From NCBI GenBank assembly GCA_963556695.1, contig CAUWAG010000003.1, positions 6,944,001-7,008,000 on the forward strand: 64,000 nt of DNA, given 5' to 3'. Positions 31,320 through 42,483 of the stretch are shown here, in pieces (the stretch's first letter is position 1; every line of letters starts with the position of its first letter). The notes under the pieces were generated by a model. It ran no database searches. It was not told the DNA's origin and worked only from the letters and a program-made list of their open reading frames with translations. The DNA is from Anthostomella pinea (taxonomy: Eukaryota > Ascomycota > Sordariomycetes > Xylariales > Xylariaceae). A program made the position numbers and the translations under genes.

Positions 31320-32558
31320 ATGAGCTTGCGGTCGATTTTGGGAGGCTCCAGCCGGGTTAGGAAGTCCTCCAAGGGATCAGGCGTAAAGCGTACCTCCTCC
31401 TCGCCTTCCACCGCATCATGGGCATCCTCTCTGCCCCGCCGCAAGCCGGGCACACACGGCAGCGGTAGCGGCAAGAAGCCATCGGCAACAGCCAACGACG
31501 ACGATGACGACCTATTCGATGACAAGCTCGACGACTACGGTCTCGTCACGGCCCTGGCTACCGATCTGAACCTTCGCGACACCTCCCAAGCCATACACTA
31601 CATACGAAATCACATGTTCTCTGCGATGCCCGAGCAGGCGGCTGGCATGAACTCGACGAGGATAGCAGAAGTATTGAACTACCGGAAGCGGCTGCCTCCT
31701 ATCGTAACGGTTTCGCATATACAGACACTACTGGCATCGCCCAGCGCAGTGGAACGGGAAATCGCAGAGCTCGCTCGGTCAGGCTTTCTGCGGAAAATAG
31801 TGGTGGCGCGCCGCGGCGACATTGGAGAGACGGTGATGCTTGCGTCTGACTACGAGCAGATGGTCAGAGATGCGGGTGGTTTAGATGAGAGCTCGAAAGC
31901 GAGCCTAATCACCTTCCTGAAAGAGAACACCGCGGCACAGACCGTCCGTCGGACGGCGCTACGTCCATTTGAGATTGATCAATTGATAAAGGCTGGTTTC
32001 TTGACAGCTCATCACACTGGTGTCATACATCATGGCTCTATGTCGCATACAATGAACCTTTACTCGCGGCCTGAGGACAGGGGGACGCTTACGTCCCTTG
32101 AGATGGTTTCGAGGCAACCGACAGGCTCTCTCGGCACAGTTGGTGGCGAAGGAGCTCTGCATATGGCAGGTGGAAGTGGCGGTGGCTCCGGAAGGACGCC
32201 GTGGGTCGACACGGGGGCGACGGAGCTGAAGCTTGCCGTACCAGGCAACGGCACATTCCTCAAGCTCTTGTCCTCTGGCCTCGAGCACCTGGTCTCGCTG
32301 GTAAACAAAGCCAAATTCCGCGAGGCACCGGAGGCATTGCTCAAGGATTATTGGGATGGAGGCATAGCGAAAGAGGAAGCGCGCTATGCAGCCAAACGAT
32401 CACGTGGAGAGTTTGCAGGTGTCCTACCGGGTCAGACGAGGAAGTGGAGACAGTTCTACGGTCTGTCCTTCGACTGGGTCTTGCAGGAAGCCGTCGGATC
32501 TGGACTCGTTGAAGTCTTCGAAACCCGCAGTGTTGGTCGTGGCATCCGCGCTGTCTGA
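31320..32558 (+). CDS. STK19-like winged-helix protein
   Basis: A single exon of 412 residues starts MSLRSILGGSSRVRKSSKGS. After a disordered basic Ser-rich N-terminus and an acidic DDDDDLFDDKLDDYG, the fold runs through TRIAEVLNYRKRLPPIVTVS, EREIAELARSGFLRKIVV, RPFEIDQLIKAGFLTAHHTG and ELKLAVPGNGTFLKLLSSGL to FYGLSFDWVLQEAVGSGLVE. This is the order of the Stk19 family. The human relative is now viewed mainly as a DNA-binding winged-helix protein acting in transcription-coupled repair rather than as a kinase, and I see no kinase motifs here. The start was set at 31320 because MSLRSIL resembles relatives; an upstream in-frame ATG at 31176 would add 48 residues. There is no intron. Confidence 0.82.
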   Translation: MSLRSILGGSSRVRKSSKGSGVKRTSSSPSTASWASSLPRRKPGTHGSGSGKKPSATANDDDDDLFDDKLDDYGLVTALATDLNLRDTSQAIHYIRNHMFSAMPEQAAGMNSTRIAEVLNYRKRLPPIVTVSHIQTLLASPSAVEREIAELARSGFLRKIVVARRGDIGETVMLASDYEQMVRDAGGLDESSKASLITFLKENTAAQTVRRTALRPFEIDQLIKAGFLTAHHTGVIHHGSMSHTMNLYSRPEDRGTLTSLEMVSRQPTGSLGTVGGEGALHMAGGSGGGSGRTPWVDTGATELKLAVPGNGTFLKLLSSGLEHLVSLVNKAKFREAPEALLKDYWDGGIAKEEARYAAKRSRGEFAGVLPGQTRKWRQFYGLSFDWVLQEAVGSGLVEVFETRSVGRGIRAV

Positions 32559-33524
32559 GTGGGAACAGGGCCGAGTGGTGATCACGCTGCTATGCTGGAC
32601 AGATGGAAACCTTTGGTCACATGGACTTAGAGAGCAAGAAGTTTCGAGCATTTTATGTTCCATTGGCTTTCAATCTGGGTATCGGATGCTGGTGTTACCG
32701 CCACTTGCCGTTCTCTTGAAAACGGTGGTGCGCTGCTTTGCGTCTGCCACGGGTGAACAGTACCGATACGCCCAAGCGGTTCAGATAACGACTCGCATGA
32801 GCATTCGGCAAAAGACTCATGCCATTGGCATGTTACTGGAATGACCACCAAATCGCTGCTTAATTACTACAAATTATGGTTCCAACCACCCAATCGACGC
32901 TCATGGCCTTATGTGACACTTTACGCCAGCCGCAACACAATCCGAGCTGCTCGAATAGTGAGTGCCACTCTTTCCAGTTGCCAATGTATTATGTTTGCTC
33001 GATATTGGATGCCCAACATGATGACTCAAGTGGCATCGCGACTTTTACATTCTGTAGGTAAGTACCCTTCTGCAGCGCGATGCTGTTCACTGTGTTTTTG
33101 CTTGCGCGTAGGCCTAACGATGCGAACTTCCAGTATTGTTCCGAAGCGACAATCCCTCCTCGTTTCTTTCTTTCATTTCATCAGTTACTCGGACGAAGCA
33201 GTCTGAAACCGGCGTGCTCTCCTTCAGCCATAAAAGCTAAAAACACCTGTTTCTTTCACCGCTGTATCGAATTGCGAAAACGGCCAGGCCAGCGTTGTCC
33301 AGATTCGCACACCATGGATCGAGCTTTGAGAGTATTAGAGCTGGTATTCTCGAAGTACAAAGCTCAAACCTGGCTTAACAACGACCTGATGGCTTCTCCT
33401 TACGAGTCTGGATTCGTTCCGTCATGGTACCTTACGAGCTCAATAATCTAGCACCGTATCAGCTACCCTAGGTAACATCACATAGACAGACACAGTTGTG
33501 ATTTTATCACACAAGCAGCCCATA
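32559..33524. other. intergenic region, no supported gene
   Basis: Frames such as 33080-33451 have no recognised family. The motif CACCAAATCGCTGCTT, also found at about 16235, sits near 32847-32862 in the context CTGGAATGACCACCAAATCG. Confidence 0.4.
32838..32866 (+). repeat. dispersed CACCAAATCGCTGCTT motif, copy 2
   Basis: CTGGAATGACCACCAAATCG followed by CTGCTT matches 39167-39192 over its first 18 bases, and shares its core with 16217-16255. Confidence 0.45.
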
Positions 33525-36512
33525 ATGGTGACGACAATCGGGAAGAGAGAGTTGCGTCGGCTGGGGGTCGGCGAGTCTGAGTCGGACGATGGTGACCGGA
33601 AGCGGCGCCGCACGAACGATAAGGCGTCGAGTTCGAAAAAGCCACCGGTGCCGAGTTACGACAAGGGGTCGAGTTCGAAAAAGAAACCGGCGAAGAAGCC
33701 GGCCGTGAAGAAGCAGGCCGCAAAGTCACCCTCAGAGGATTCATCCTCAGGGGATTTAACTTTAGATTACTCAATCTCAGAGGAATCGTCCTCAGAGGAG
33801 CAACCGGTGAAGAAGAAACCGGCGAAGAAACCGCCTCCGAAGAAACCGCCCCAGAAGAAACCATCACCCCCGCCGATTAGTTCAGATAGTTCGGATGAGG
33901 CAGACGGACCGGGCACGCCCCATGACCGTGCCAGCGCTGACAGGGAGGAGAGACGGCTCGAGCTGGAAGAGGAATCCCGACGGTTCGACCTGCTGAACGC
34001 TCAGCGCTCACGAGAGTACGACGCGCGGTATGACGCGGACGAAGAAATCTCCCGTAGTCTACCGGGCCTCACGCTTGGCGAGCAAATTGCGTGGCATCAC
34101 AACCTTCGCCCGCAGCGGTTGAGAGAGCGCCATGAAATTATGAGAGCGGACTGGAGAAGCATCCACTATGATGTCCACCGTGAGCGCCGCGAGTATCGCC
34201 GGACCATCCGTCGTACATACGGCCGTCGGTGGTATGATCCCGATTCTGATACGAGTGAGAACGAATCACCGCCGCCTCCTGCTCCTGGTTATGCGTCCCC
34301 GGTCCTCCCTCCTGCTGGCCCGGATGACCCTCCTGCTCCTGAACCTCCTTTGCCGCCGACTCTTGGTCGGCTCCCTTTCGAACTGCGAATGATCATCCTT
34401 CGACTGCTTGAAGATGACGATGACCTGAGATCTATTTCAACTTGGCCGCCGCAGACCCCGGTTACCAGAATCTAGACATCGAGGCCTTCCGACTCGAGGC
34501 GTTGAGAATTCTCAACGACCCCACCAGAGACTTGGGCGAACAAAGGCCGGCCATCGAGATCGCGATAGAGGCCGACGACGTCACCCCGGCGCAGATTCGC
34601 CGCATAATCCGGGGATATCGCGAAGCCGGCGTGCCCGGCTCGATCGATGGCATCTGGCCCGGTGTCGCCGGTGGGCCTGAGCGGCGCCGCCCTCCGCCAC
34701 TCCACGTTGCCGCCATACATGGCAGGGGCGACATCGTCGAGGCACTGCTCCAGGAAGGGGTTGATATAGACATTCAGTATGCCTACCCCCTAAATGGACC
34801 CGCGCGCGTGGTACCTCAAATCGTATTCCGTCAATGGGATCTCGAAGCGGAGCTCGGCCGCCCAGTCGTCGTTAACGCTGACGCTATTCGAGCTCAGATT
34901 GATGCTCTGGAGACGGGAATATTAGCTTTGGTCAGATTTGGGAGTCAGTGCATTTTAGAGTCTTTCATTACCCCTTATGGCCATGTGTTGAGAGCGAACT
35001 ACCTCTTTTGGCCTGTCTCAGTAGCCCTCGCTCCCGAGACACGCATCTCGCCTCGTTACAATATCTGAAAGGAGTAATTGCTGACTCTAGTTTGCTAATA
35101 GTACCGGAACAGCCTGACATTAGCCGCATTCCCATTGTCGTGAGAGGGCGCGTCGCCCGGGGGACGCGGGCTGTGGTACCCATCGATTTCAGATTGATGC
35201 TTAATTCGGGATGGTACCAAGTTGCGAGGTTCGTAATCGATGCCCATCGTGAACGGCCCTGTGGATAACCAAGCTCGGATTGATCTCATGAACAACCTGA
35301 GCCTTCTCCTGAGCGCCGTCGTCGAGGGTCCGCCAGGCGCCGAAGACCTGATCGAGTACCTCGTTGGCCTGGGGGCCAACATCGACCCCTTGCAGACAAA
35401 CCTAACCGGTCGGTTCCTCGCAACACAAGCTGAAAATGGGAGGGTCGGTAATTCACTGGCTATACTTCGTGCGCAAATCAATCAGGGGGTCGCCCAGGGA
35501 GTACTTTCGGATTTCGGGAGAGGGTTTGTTCAAGACCGGTGGTATATCGAGTGGATTCAGCACCTGGCAAGAGCTATGCGGGAGCTGGGCCGAGAAGATG
35601 TGAGTATAGTCCATCACAGGTTTGGTCTAACAAGCCATCTTGAGTGCTTATCCCAGCTATATTAAATATTGCTGGGCACATCGCTCTCACCACACACACC
35701 CCCTTTCACCTCACAGAGGCTTCCATAAGCATAGAATCAAGTACCGAATTCGGACTTCACAGTTGCTCACTACTCTTTTCAGGGACGCAGTCTCGGATCG
35801 TAATGCAACGCAGATCACCCGCTGGCTCATCGACAGAAATTTCGCCACCAACCAGATAGCACTGTGCCACGCCATCAATTGGCATGACCACGACGCCGTG
35901 CGTCGCATCATATCCCGCCTACAATTACGCGGCGACTCCCTCGACGAGGTCATCCCCCGGGACGTGCAGTAAGTGATTCCGATTCATGTATCAGGCATAA
36001 TCCAAGAGGCTTTGGATATAAGAGCAAGAACACCGCTAACCACCGCAACCTCCAACAGCACCGGCACAGAGCCGCGCCGCCCGACCCGCGCCTTCTTTGA
36101 GTCGGCGCTCGACTTCGCCGTCTCGCGCGCCGTGCAGGACTTCAACGCAGCCGCCTTGTTACTTATAGCAGGCGCCGACTTCCGGCGCGTCTCGCCCCAG
36201 ACCCGCCGCAACGCGGCCGAGACCCGCGACCTGTTCCTCGCCGACCCGAACGCCGACGCGCGCCGATTCTTCCATGGGGCCAGAGGCACGTTCCTTGTTC
36301 GAAACGCAGAGGCCGCGCGCACGCGATACCTGCTCATGGTCTCGAACATATCCGAGGAACTGACTGATGCCCCGCCCGAGAGTGAGGATGATGGCTTCGC
36401 CGGCAGCTCGGAATCCCAGTGGGACTTGAGCATGCACGAGGAGAGCGACGAGAGCGAAGGTTATTACGACGACGGCGAAATCCCGAACGACGACGACGGG
36501 TTTCCGGACCCG

Positions 36513-36548
<36 letters not shown>

Positions 36549-36551
36549 TAG
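33525..36551 (+). pseudogene. broken ankyrin-repeat / F-box-like gene with poly-Asp tail
   Basis: Consecutive segments read like one large protein but change frame several times. Segment 1 (33525 to about 34435) has a Lys/Ser/Pro-rich head with repeated KKPAKKP and SSEE blocks, an Arg-rich middle, and LPFELRMIILRLLEDDDDLR, which resembles an F-box. A one-base frame change near 34438 leads to LAAADPGYQNLDIEAFRLEA and an ankyrin unit (PPPLHVAAIHGRGDIVEALL). The intron 34944-35101 keeps frame. A second frame change occurs near 35235, and a third at the exon join near 35602 (donor GTGAGT). The last intron 35969-36058 is clean and leads to the final exon, which ends in 12 or more Asp. The splice sites look functional, so the damage is recent or reflects sequence errors. 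The pogo element begins 63 bases downstream. Confidence 0.6.
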
Positions 36552-36614
36552 TAGGTGATGAGGACGACGATTAGGACGGGGATACCAACTGCTGAGACAG
36601 TCAAAGTATCCATA

Positions 36615-36700
36615 CCATGCCCCACCCACCACTCGGCCACCCCCACCACTCGGACTGCAAAATCTACTGCCACACACCAAAACATCAACAACTTCACTTA
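36615..36700 (+). repeat. left terminal inverted repeat of the pogo-type element
   Basis: It starts CCATGCCCCACCCACC. CCACCACTCGG occurs twice inside (36626-36636 and 36643-36653), 17 bases apart, and may be a transposase-binding iteron. It ends ACTTCACTTA. Confidence 0.9.
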
Positions 36701-36767
36701 CAGCGAAATCAGTCAATTCATGGTATCTTCGGCTGCGAAAACGTGCAATCTACTCGTCTATGGCGGT

Positions 36768-38572
36768 TTAGTTATCGTATCTAGCCGGCCGGCGACTCTG
36801 TCGGCCCGAACGGGTCTCCCTAGCGGCCACAATCTCCTCCTCTTCTTCCGAATCAGAGCCTTCATCCTCTTTCTCCTCATTAGTGGTATCTTCAACAACC
36901 ACAGGCTGCGCGGCCCTGCGGCCTCTTTGAGGCTGTTCCTCACTAGCTGCCAGAATATCCGGGATATTTTTGAAGCGTTTATTCGGGTTGGGGATCTTTC
37001 TGCGCTTTTTAGGGCGCATGCGGTCTAGTTCGGCCTCCAGGCTCTCGATCTTCTGGTCCTTTAGCACCATCTCTCCTGATTGCTTCTCAAAGGCTTTCGC
37101 AACCTTGCGTAACTTCAGCCGAGTGGTTGGGGACTTGTTTTTGCCCATATCCATGATTTGGCGGCTATTTTCAGGCGTCTGAAAGTCTTCAGGTTCTGAA
37201 CTTTCGACCTGTTCAGGCTCAGGGGTTGCGGCCTTATCCTGTTGGATTTCTGGATGCGATAAAGCCTTTCTGCGGTTAATAGGCCAATTGCCAGTAGTTC
37301 TAAAGCCAGCCTGACAATTTTTGACCGTCAAGCCGTCGTTCCTCGCCTTGGAGTAGCATCTGATGAAGTTGATCTTGTCCACAGGGGCAGCATCAGTTAG
37401 AGTAACTAACTGAGCGATATGCTTGCGGTAAGCAGCTTTCACGGCGTTAAAGGGGCCATTCTCAAGTGGTTGAAGCCCGTGGGAGGTATGTGCTAGAAGA
37501 AAACAAAGCTGAACGTTATTCAAGAAGCACGTAGTTATGAATTCATCCTACCGCTAAATGATTAGCTATACATCTATGGATTTCAAGCGAAATAAAATAG
37601 AGAAAAATAAAGGAGTTAATACGTACGGAGATATGGCTCTTATGCCCATTAAGGATCAAGAGTACCGCTTCAGAATTGTCATCTTCTTGTACCTGGTTGG
37701 CTTGAGGGAGGAAAACACTTTCCAACCACTCCACGGCAACTGTGTTATCCGTCCAGCCATTATCAGTGCATATATAATGCCAGGGGGCAATCTCTCTGAA
37801 CTCCCGAAGGAACCACTGGGCCTGGAGATCTTTTCCTTTAAATATAATGCCTGGCGTAAGGGCCTTGCCCGTAGCGGAGATGGCTTCAATGAAGGAGGTC
37901 CAGCCGCGGCCTTGGTCGCTCTTTAAGAAGGTCTTTTTTGTCTCCGTGCTGCCCAAAACAAGACCATCAAGCCCTAAATAGGTTAGTTAATGGATAAAGT
38001 TAACAGGGGATTATTCAGGGATTATTCAGGGGCTTTCCCGTACTAAAACCCGCCATAATACCGCCCTCATCTACGTTGTACGTGTTTTGGGGCTTTACCC
38101 AATCGAAATCCTCGCAATGATCGAAGTACCAGTTAACAGACTTCGGCATAAAGCCCTTAAATCGAGCGGCTTCCTGTCTGCGGCTAATTTTTGTCTTTAT
38201 TTGGGGGTTACGGCGAAGAAATCCATCCATCCAGTTCTTTCCAACTGTCTTAGTGATGCCGTTTAATTTGGAGGTAGCCTGAACGATTGCCTTGACGGCG
38301 CTATGCAATGGGGCAAGCCCCAGAGACTCCTGACGAAGTATCCACTGGGCTAGGCGTGTTTCATGCTCGTCGGATAGTCTTCTTTTTGGCTGCTGCGTCT
38401 CTCCTTTCGAAGGTTTGCCGTTGAGGCGGTCAGACAGCGTCTGCTTAGTGATACCCCATTTCTAAGCGGATTTTCGGACCGACAGCTTGTTATCGGTGAC
38501 ATCTAGTATGGCATCTGCCATAGTATCCTCCGTATAAGAAGGCATTTCGAGAGTCACGATGCTACGTTGCAT
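36768..38572 (-). pseudogene. pogo-family transposase, catalytic residues lost
   Basis: The N-terminus starts near 38572 or 38545 (MPSYTEDTMADAILDV). It contains the helix-turn-helix KWGITKQTLSDRLNG, preceded by an in-frame TAG at 38464-38462 where relatives usually have Gln. The DDE domain follows: TYNVDEGGIMAGF holds the first Asp; two introns (38043-37974 and 37626-37548) restore frame. The second catalytic position reads LILNGHKSH (Asn for Asp), and the third LQPLENGPFNAVK (Glu for Asp). The Asn change is C-to-T at a CpA on the plus strand (37650), as RIP would make. The C-terminus has KKRRKIPNPNKRF, an acidic block and ends RRPARYDN. Transposition by this copy alone is not expected. Confidence 0.88.
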
Positions 38573-38760
38573 ATAAAAGAAGAAGAGAACAGGTGCATAA
38601 AGGGCAAATTTGCCCTTATGAGGGGTAGAAACCACGGGCGGGGGGACCCCTCATCGCCAGGTCTGGCTAAAAGGATCTATATTGGGATAAACCTCAAGAA
38701 AAGAGCTATTCAGCAAACTAATTACATCGCGAATCCCTTCAAAAACAGCTGGATTCGGTA

Positions 38761-38846
38761 TAAGTGAAGTTGTTGATGTTTTGGTGTGTGGCAGTAGATT
38801 TTGCAGTCCGAGTGGTGGGGGTGGCCGAGTGGTGGGTGGGGCATGG
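38761..38846 (-). repeat. right terminal inverted repeat of the pogo-type element
   Basis: It is the reverse complement of 36615-36700, ending GGTGGGGCATGG, and is followed by TA. Confidence 0.9.
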
Positions 38847-39394
38847 TATATGCGGCCCTGCAGCAGTGTCCAACCAACAGAAGTTTGCAAGATAACTATC
38901 CATACATTTCTGGTAGAGGGTGCCGGACGCCGTGTTTGTTATCCGTGTACCATCATTTTTCGTATGGCTGTTAGGCAGTTTAGGGTTATAGAACATGGTT
39001 TCCTTCCTATCCGTGCCAGTCCTTCTATGTAGCTAACTGCCTGCGTATTGTGCTCGCGCTGGCTGCCCTGACGTTGGTTGGCATGCCTGACTCACTCGAA
39101 GCCCCTTACGCGGTTGAAGTAACAAACATAACCAGCTAGAATCAGCAGTTTGTTCCAGATGCGATTGACTGGAATGACCACCAAACCACAGCTTCTTCCA
39201 CTGCCATTTAACTACATGTAGTTCAACGCTTGCCCCTTTTCAGGAACTATCCACAGCCGCCACCCCCTGAGTCAGCGGCCGGAGCAGTCTTGGGACATTG
39301 ACGTTGTATACTAAACCTCTAGAAGTCTCCGTATACCTCTCGTCCTCTCGTGGCGCAAGGCCGTGAACCTTACCACCATTAGAGTTCACGCTTG

Positions 39395-39625
39395 TGTTGA
39401 GCTGACCTCGGGAGCTCAACCAGTAGCCGCGCGGGTTGAGAGGAGCTCTCTCAACCACGTGACCAATAGTGGCTGGCAGAGAGCCAGGCTGAAGCTGAAG
39501 GCCGTATCAGCAAGTTCCTTCCTACTTACTATTTCAGGCTTGAGGGTGTGGTCTTTATACTGTTTACTCTTCTTACTTGTTACTGTACCTCTAGTCCCAC
39601 GATATCTGAATGACCTGTGGTAACA
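39395..39625 (+). repeat. candidate solo LTR
   Basis: The 231-bp unit begins TGTTGAGCT and ends TGGTAACA, so the termini form TGTT...AACA. Its composition (CCACGTGACC motif, GTCTTTATACTG as a possible TATA region, pyrimidine-rich right half) resembles fungal Gypsy-type LTRs. No flanking target duplication is visible, so it may be a fragment. Confidence 0.5.
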
Positions 39626-39670
39626 AAATAAAACAACTCGATACCCCTCGTCCAACAAGCGAAAATATAG

Positions 39671-39736
39671 AATAAGGAGTAAGCGTCAAATATAGATGAT
39701 TTGATGAAATCGGCTTATACCGGGGTGCTTATCCCA
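39671..39736 (+). repeat. dispersed hairpin repeat, copy 5
   Basis: AATAAGGAGTAAGCGTC at the left and CGGCTTATACCGGGGTGCTTATCCCA at the right keep the double-arm layout of the family. The length is 66 nt. Confidence 0.6.
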
Positions 39737-40387
39737 TTTATATGAATGTAGTATTTGGAAAGGTCAACAGAGGCGTGTCGAACGGAGACCTACTGGTGTT
39801 GACTGTATACATATTAATCTTGTCGGGCGCCGTAGATGTCGTCCCCGCGTTTAGAAGCCATTATAATCTGGAGAGATACGAAAGAGGCTGGTTGGACACG
39901 ATGCTTGCGCAAGTACAATACTCGCGTGGTGTTCATATTAATATTTGGCTCAAAGCCGATACATTTGCGCTTATACTTATTCCACCAAGTGCTTGCCACG
40001 CGTTCTGGACGACTATACTATACTACACATGACGAGCTTGTTGGCATCCCTCAAAGCCAACAACTGTACCCCTCAAATCAACATTTTGTTGATATGGCAT
40101 TGTATATATAGTACAAGGCGCCAAGCTATTGCTGGGCTTCATCACCTTGGCTATGCCGGTAATAAGTAGACGCATGCAACGTGTCCTAGCTACGAAGCTG
40201 TAATGAGTACCCGTGAGTACATGGTCCAGCGTGTCCCGGAACATGCGGCAATGCAGTTTCTACACATTATCCCGGATCGTGATGCCGTGATGTATGCCCG
40301 TTTGCAATGTCGATGCTACTCCAGCTTGTGAAAAACGATTCCTATCTCACTGGATCCAGCGATATGTGATAGCCATGTGTGCTCGAG

Positions 40388-42483
40388 TCAGCTCGCTGGC
40401 GCTTGCTCTTGTAGTTTCTGCTCAGCTTCATCAGCTCTCTTGTTTGCGTTGGCGACTTCCTCCTTTAGCTGTTTGATGTACTCGATCGCCAATTCAACTG
40501 TACTGGCCTTGCTATTTGGAGCGCTCGATTGTTTGCCATCTTTCTTGTCTCCACTGCCGCTCTCGTCGTCCCCTTCACCAAGCTCGTTGGCCGCGCTCTT
40601 TGGTAATAATGTGGCAACCTCCATAAGCGCCGTGTTGATACGATTCCTGCGTCCTTGCTCTGCAATCTTATGCGAAGTTCGCTTCGAGGTCAAGCCCGTA
40701 GACAGTTCGCTAGGATACGAGACACCGGGTACTGTGTTCCCCTCCAGTATCCGCTGATAGTTTGACTTGGAAGCCAGTAATTGCGACGCAGAATCCTCGA
40801 CAGACATTCCAGGAGTCCCGGGAAGTAGTGGTTTGATGTTCGGAGATATTCTTGGCAGTAATGCTGGCGAAATAGAGCTGACGCTAGTCCTCTTCTTACC
40901 GCCCCTCGGTGTCAATAGTGGCGTCTTTCTTGTAGTGGCAGATATTCTCGGTGTGAGCTGGGGACTTTGGGAAGCGGAAGCGCGCCGAGGGGGGTTCGGG
41001 ACGACAGGGGATGGCAACGTCTGAAATGATGTCTTGGCTGAATCTCCTTCGGACGTTATCTGTGTTGGTTGCCGAGTATCGAGCGACGGCAATTGGGGTT
41101 TTGAGAAGTTGATGGATTCGGGGAGCTCGAAGCTGTCAATGTGTTCCGGCGCATTTTGGTCTGGGTTATTCGGACCAGCCGACTTGCTCCTTGGTGATAT
41201 CCTGAATAGTGAAGCCGGAGTTGCAGGCGAGGGCTTTCCGTTCAGAGCTTTCGGTAGTGGCAGTGGCACAGGATTATCGCTGGTATGCGGTTGGATATAC
41301 GGAGATTGCCGAGCCGAGCGCGGTAGCGGGAGAGGTGGTGGTGGCATATCCGAAAGAGCCTCTGGCGAGACTGAAGCATTCTCCGACATCGATTCTTCCG
41401 TCGAGGTTGCCGACACTGATTTGGCTTTAGGCGGTACGCCTGAGCTCTCGATCGCAGTCTCGGCCAACTCACTCAGGATCTGGGCATTCATAACAGGTGT
41501 TGATGCCGTCTTCTTTCTCTGCGGCTTGGTGATAGGCGACTGCCGTATTTTGGGCTTCCTCTTCGACGCATTGTTCTTGCGCACCTCCTTGGACAGAGTC
41601 GCCGTACTGAGCGGGACCAGAGGGAGTTCAACGTCCATTTCCGCTGGCGAGTTAGTCGTCTGGCCCGAGAGCCTGGGGTCAAACATTGAAGAAGAATCCA
41701 TCTGCGCATGTAGTGCAGGGGAGCTTATTGGGCTGAAGTAGGCTCCTGGAATTGTGAATTGAGGGTCAACGGGAAAGTGTGCGTCCAAAGGGGTAACCGC
41801 GGGTGACACCAGCGGGGTGAAAGCCATCTACTGCGCGGTTAGCCGGTGCTTTTTGAACTTGATAGTGAAGAGCATACGTCTTGTTGCTCCTTCAACTGTT
41901 GGTACCCGTCGAACAAGCCAGAAGAGTGTCCCTGATCGTGCGTAGTGTAGAACTGATTCGCAGACTGCATGTCAAGACTCTGCGGCGTCGGGGGTACCAT
42001 GCGTTGTTGCTGTTGCTGCTGCTGCGCATAGAATGCAGCCTGCTGCTCTCGCAGATGTCTTTGCTGTTCCTCAAGGTGTCTCTGCTGCTGCTGAAACTTT
42101 TTCTGGTGTTGTAGAAAGTTGATCTGCGCATCGATGTCGGAAATAGCGTCGTGGGAGGTATGGTGCGAAGGTATGACTTGTGACGAGAGGGTTGGATGAC
42201 TGGGAGCAGACGTCAAGGGGGGAATTTGGTTCTGCATTCCCATGTGGTATGGCGAGACGATTGGGACCATACCCGAGTCGGGCATGGGTGTGTCTATGGG
42301 ATCGCGATGCGGCTGGTGGTGTGGCATCATGGAGGGGCCGTTCGACGGATTGAAGTCGTGGAAGTCGAACTGTATCGAGTCTCCCATGTTCGACATATCC
42401 ATGTCGAGGAATTGTTGGAAGTCATCGTCGCCGGTCGAGGACGGGTTCTGAGTCTGGCCGTTCCAGACGCCCGTATCCATCAT
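40388..42483 (-). CDS. bHLH transcription factor, NUC-1/PHO4-like
   Basis: Two exons, 42483-41878 and 41827-40388, give 681 residues. The N-terminus is acidic (MMDTGVWNG, DDDFQQFLDMDMSNMGDSIQ) and includes Gln-rich stretches at about 130-170. The 50-nt intron joins KEQQD to MAFTPLVSPAV; the TAG acceptor was chosen because the CAG three bases earlier would bring an in-frame stop. The middle is Ser/Pro-rich. The C-terminal bHLH (about 575-655) reads TSKRTSHKIAEQGRRNRINT for the basic region and helix 1, then a long loop with GEGDDESGSGDKKDGKQSS, then SKASTVELAIEYIKQLKEEV for helix 2. This, and the preceding NYQRILEGNTVPGVSYPSEL, matches Neurospora NUC-1 and Aspergillus PalcA. Those activate phosphatase and phosphate-transporter genes under phosphate limitation and are held in the cytosol by a cyclin/CDK pathway. 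Confidence 0.9.

Larger units (their letters stand above)
36615..38846 (-). mobile_element. pogo/Fot-type DNA transposon (2232 bp), inactive
   Basis: The element is bounded by perfect or nearly perfect 86-bp inverted repeats (36615-36700 and 38761-38846). TA flanks it on both sides (36613-36614 and 38847-38848), the target-site duplication of Tc1/mariner/pogo elements. It carries one transposase gene on the minus strand. The strongly matching ends suggest a rather recent insertion. Confidence 0.9.
38847..40387. other. repeat-rich intergenic region
   Basis: No gene is supported. The region holds a CACCAAA motif copy (39167-39194), a half terminus of the MITE-like family near 39316, a candidate solo LTR (39395-39625) and a hairpin-repeat copy (39671-39736). 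The 3' end of the NUC-1-like gene lies to its right. Confidence 0.5.
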
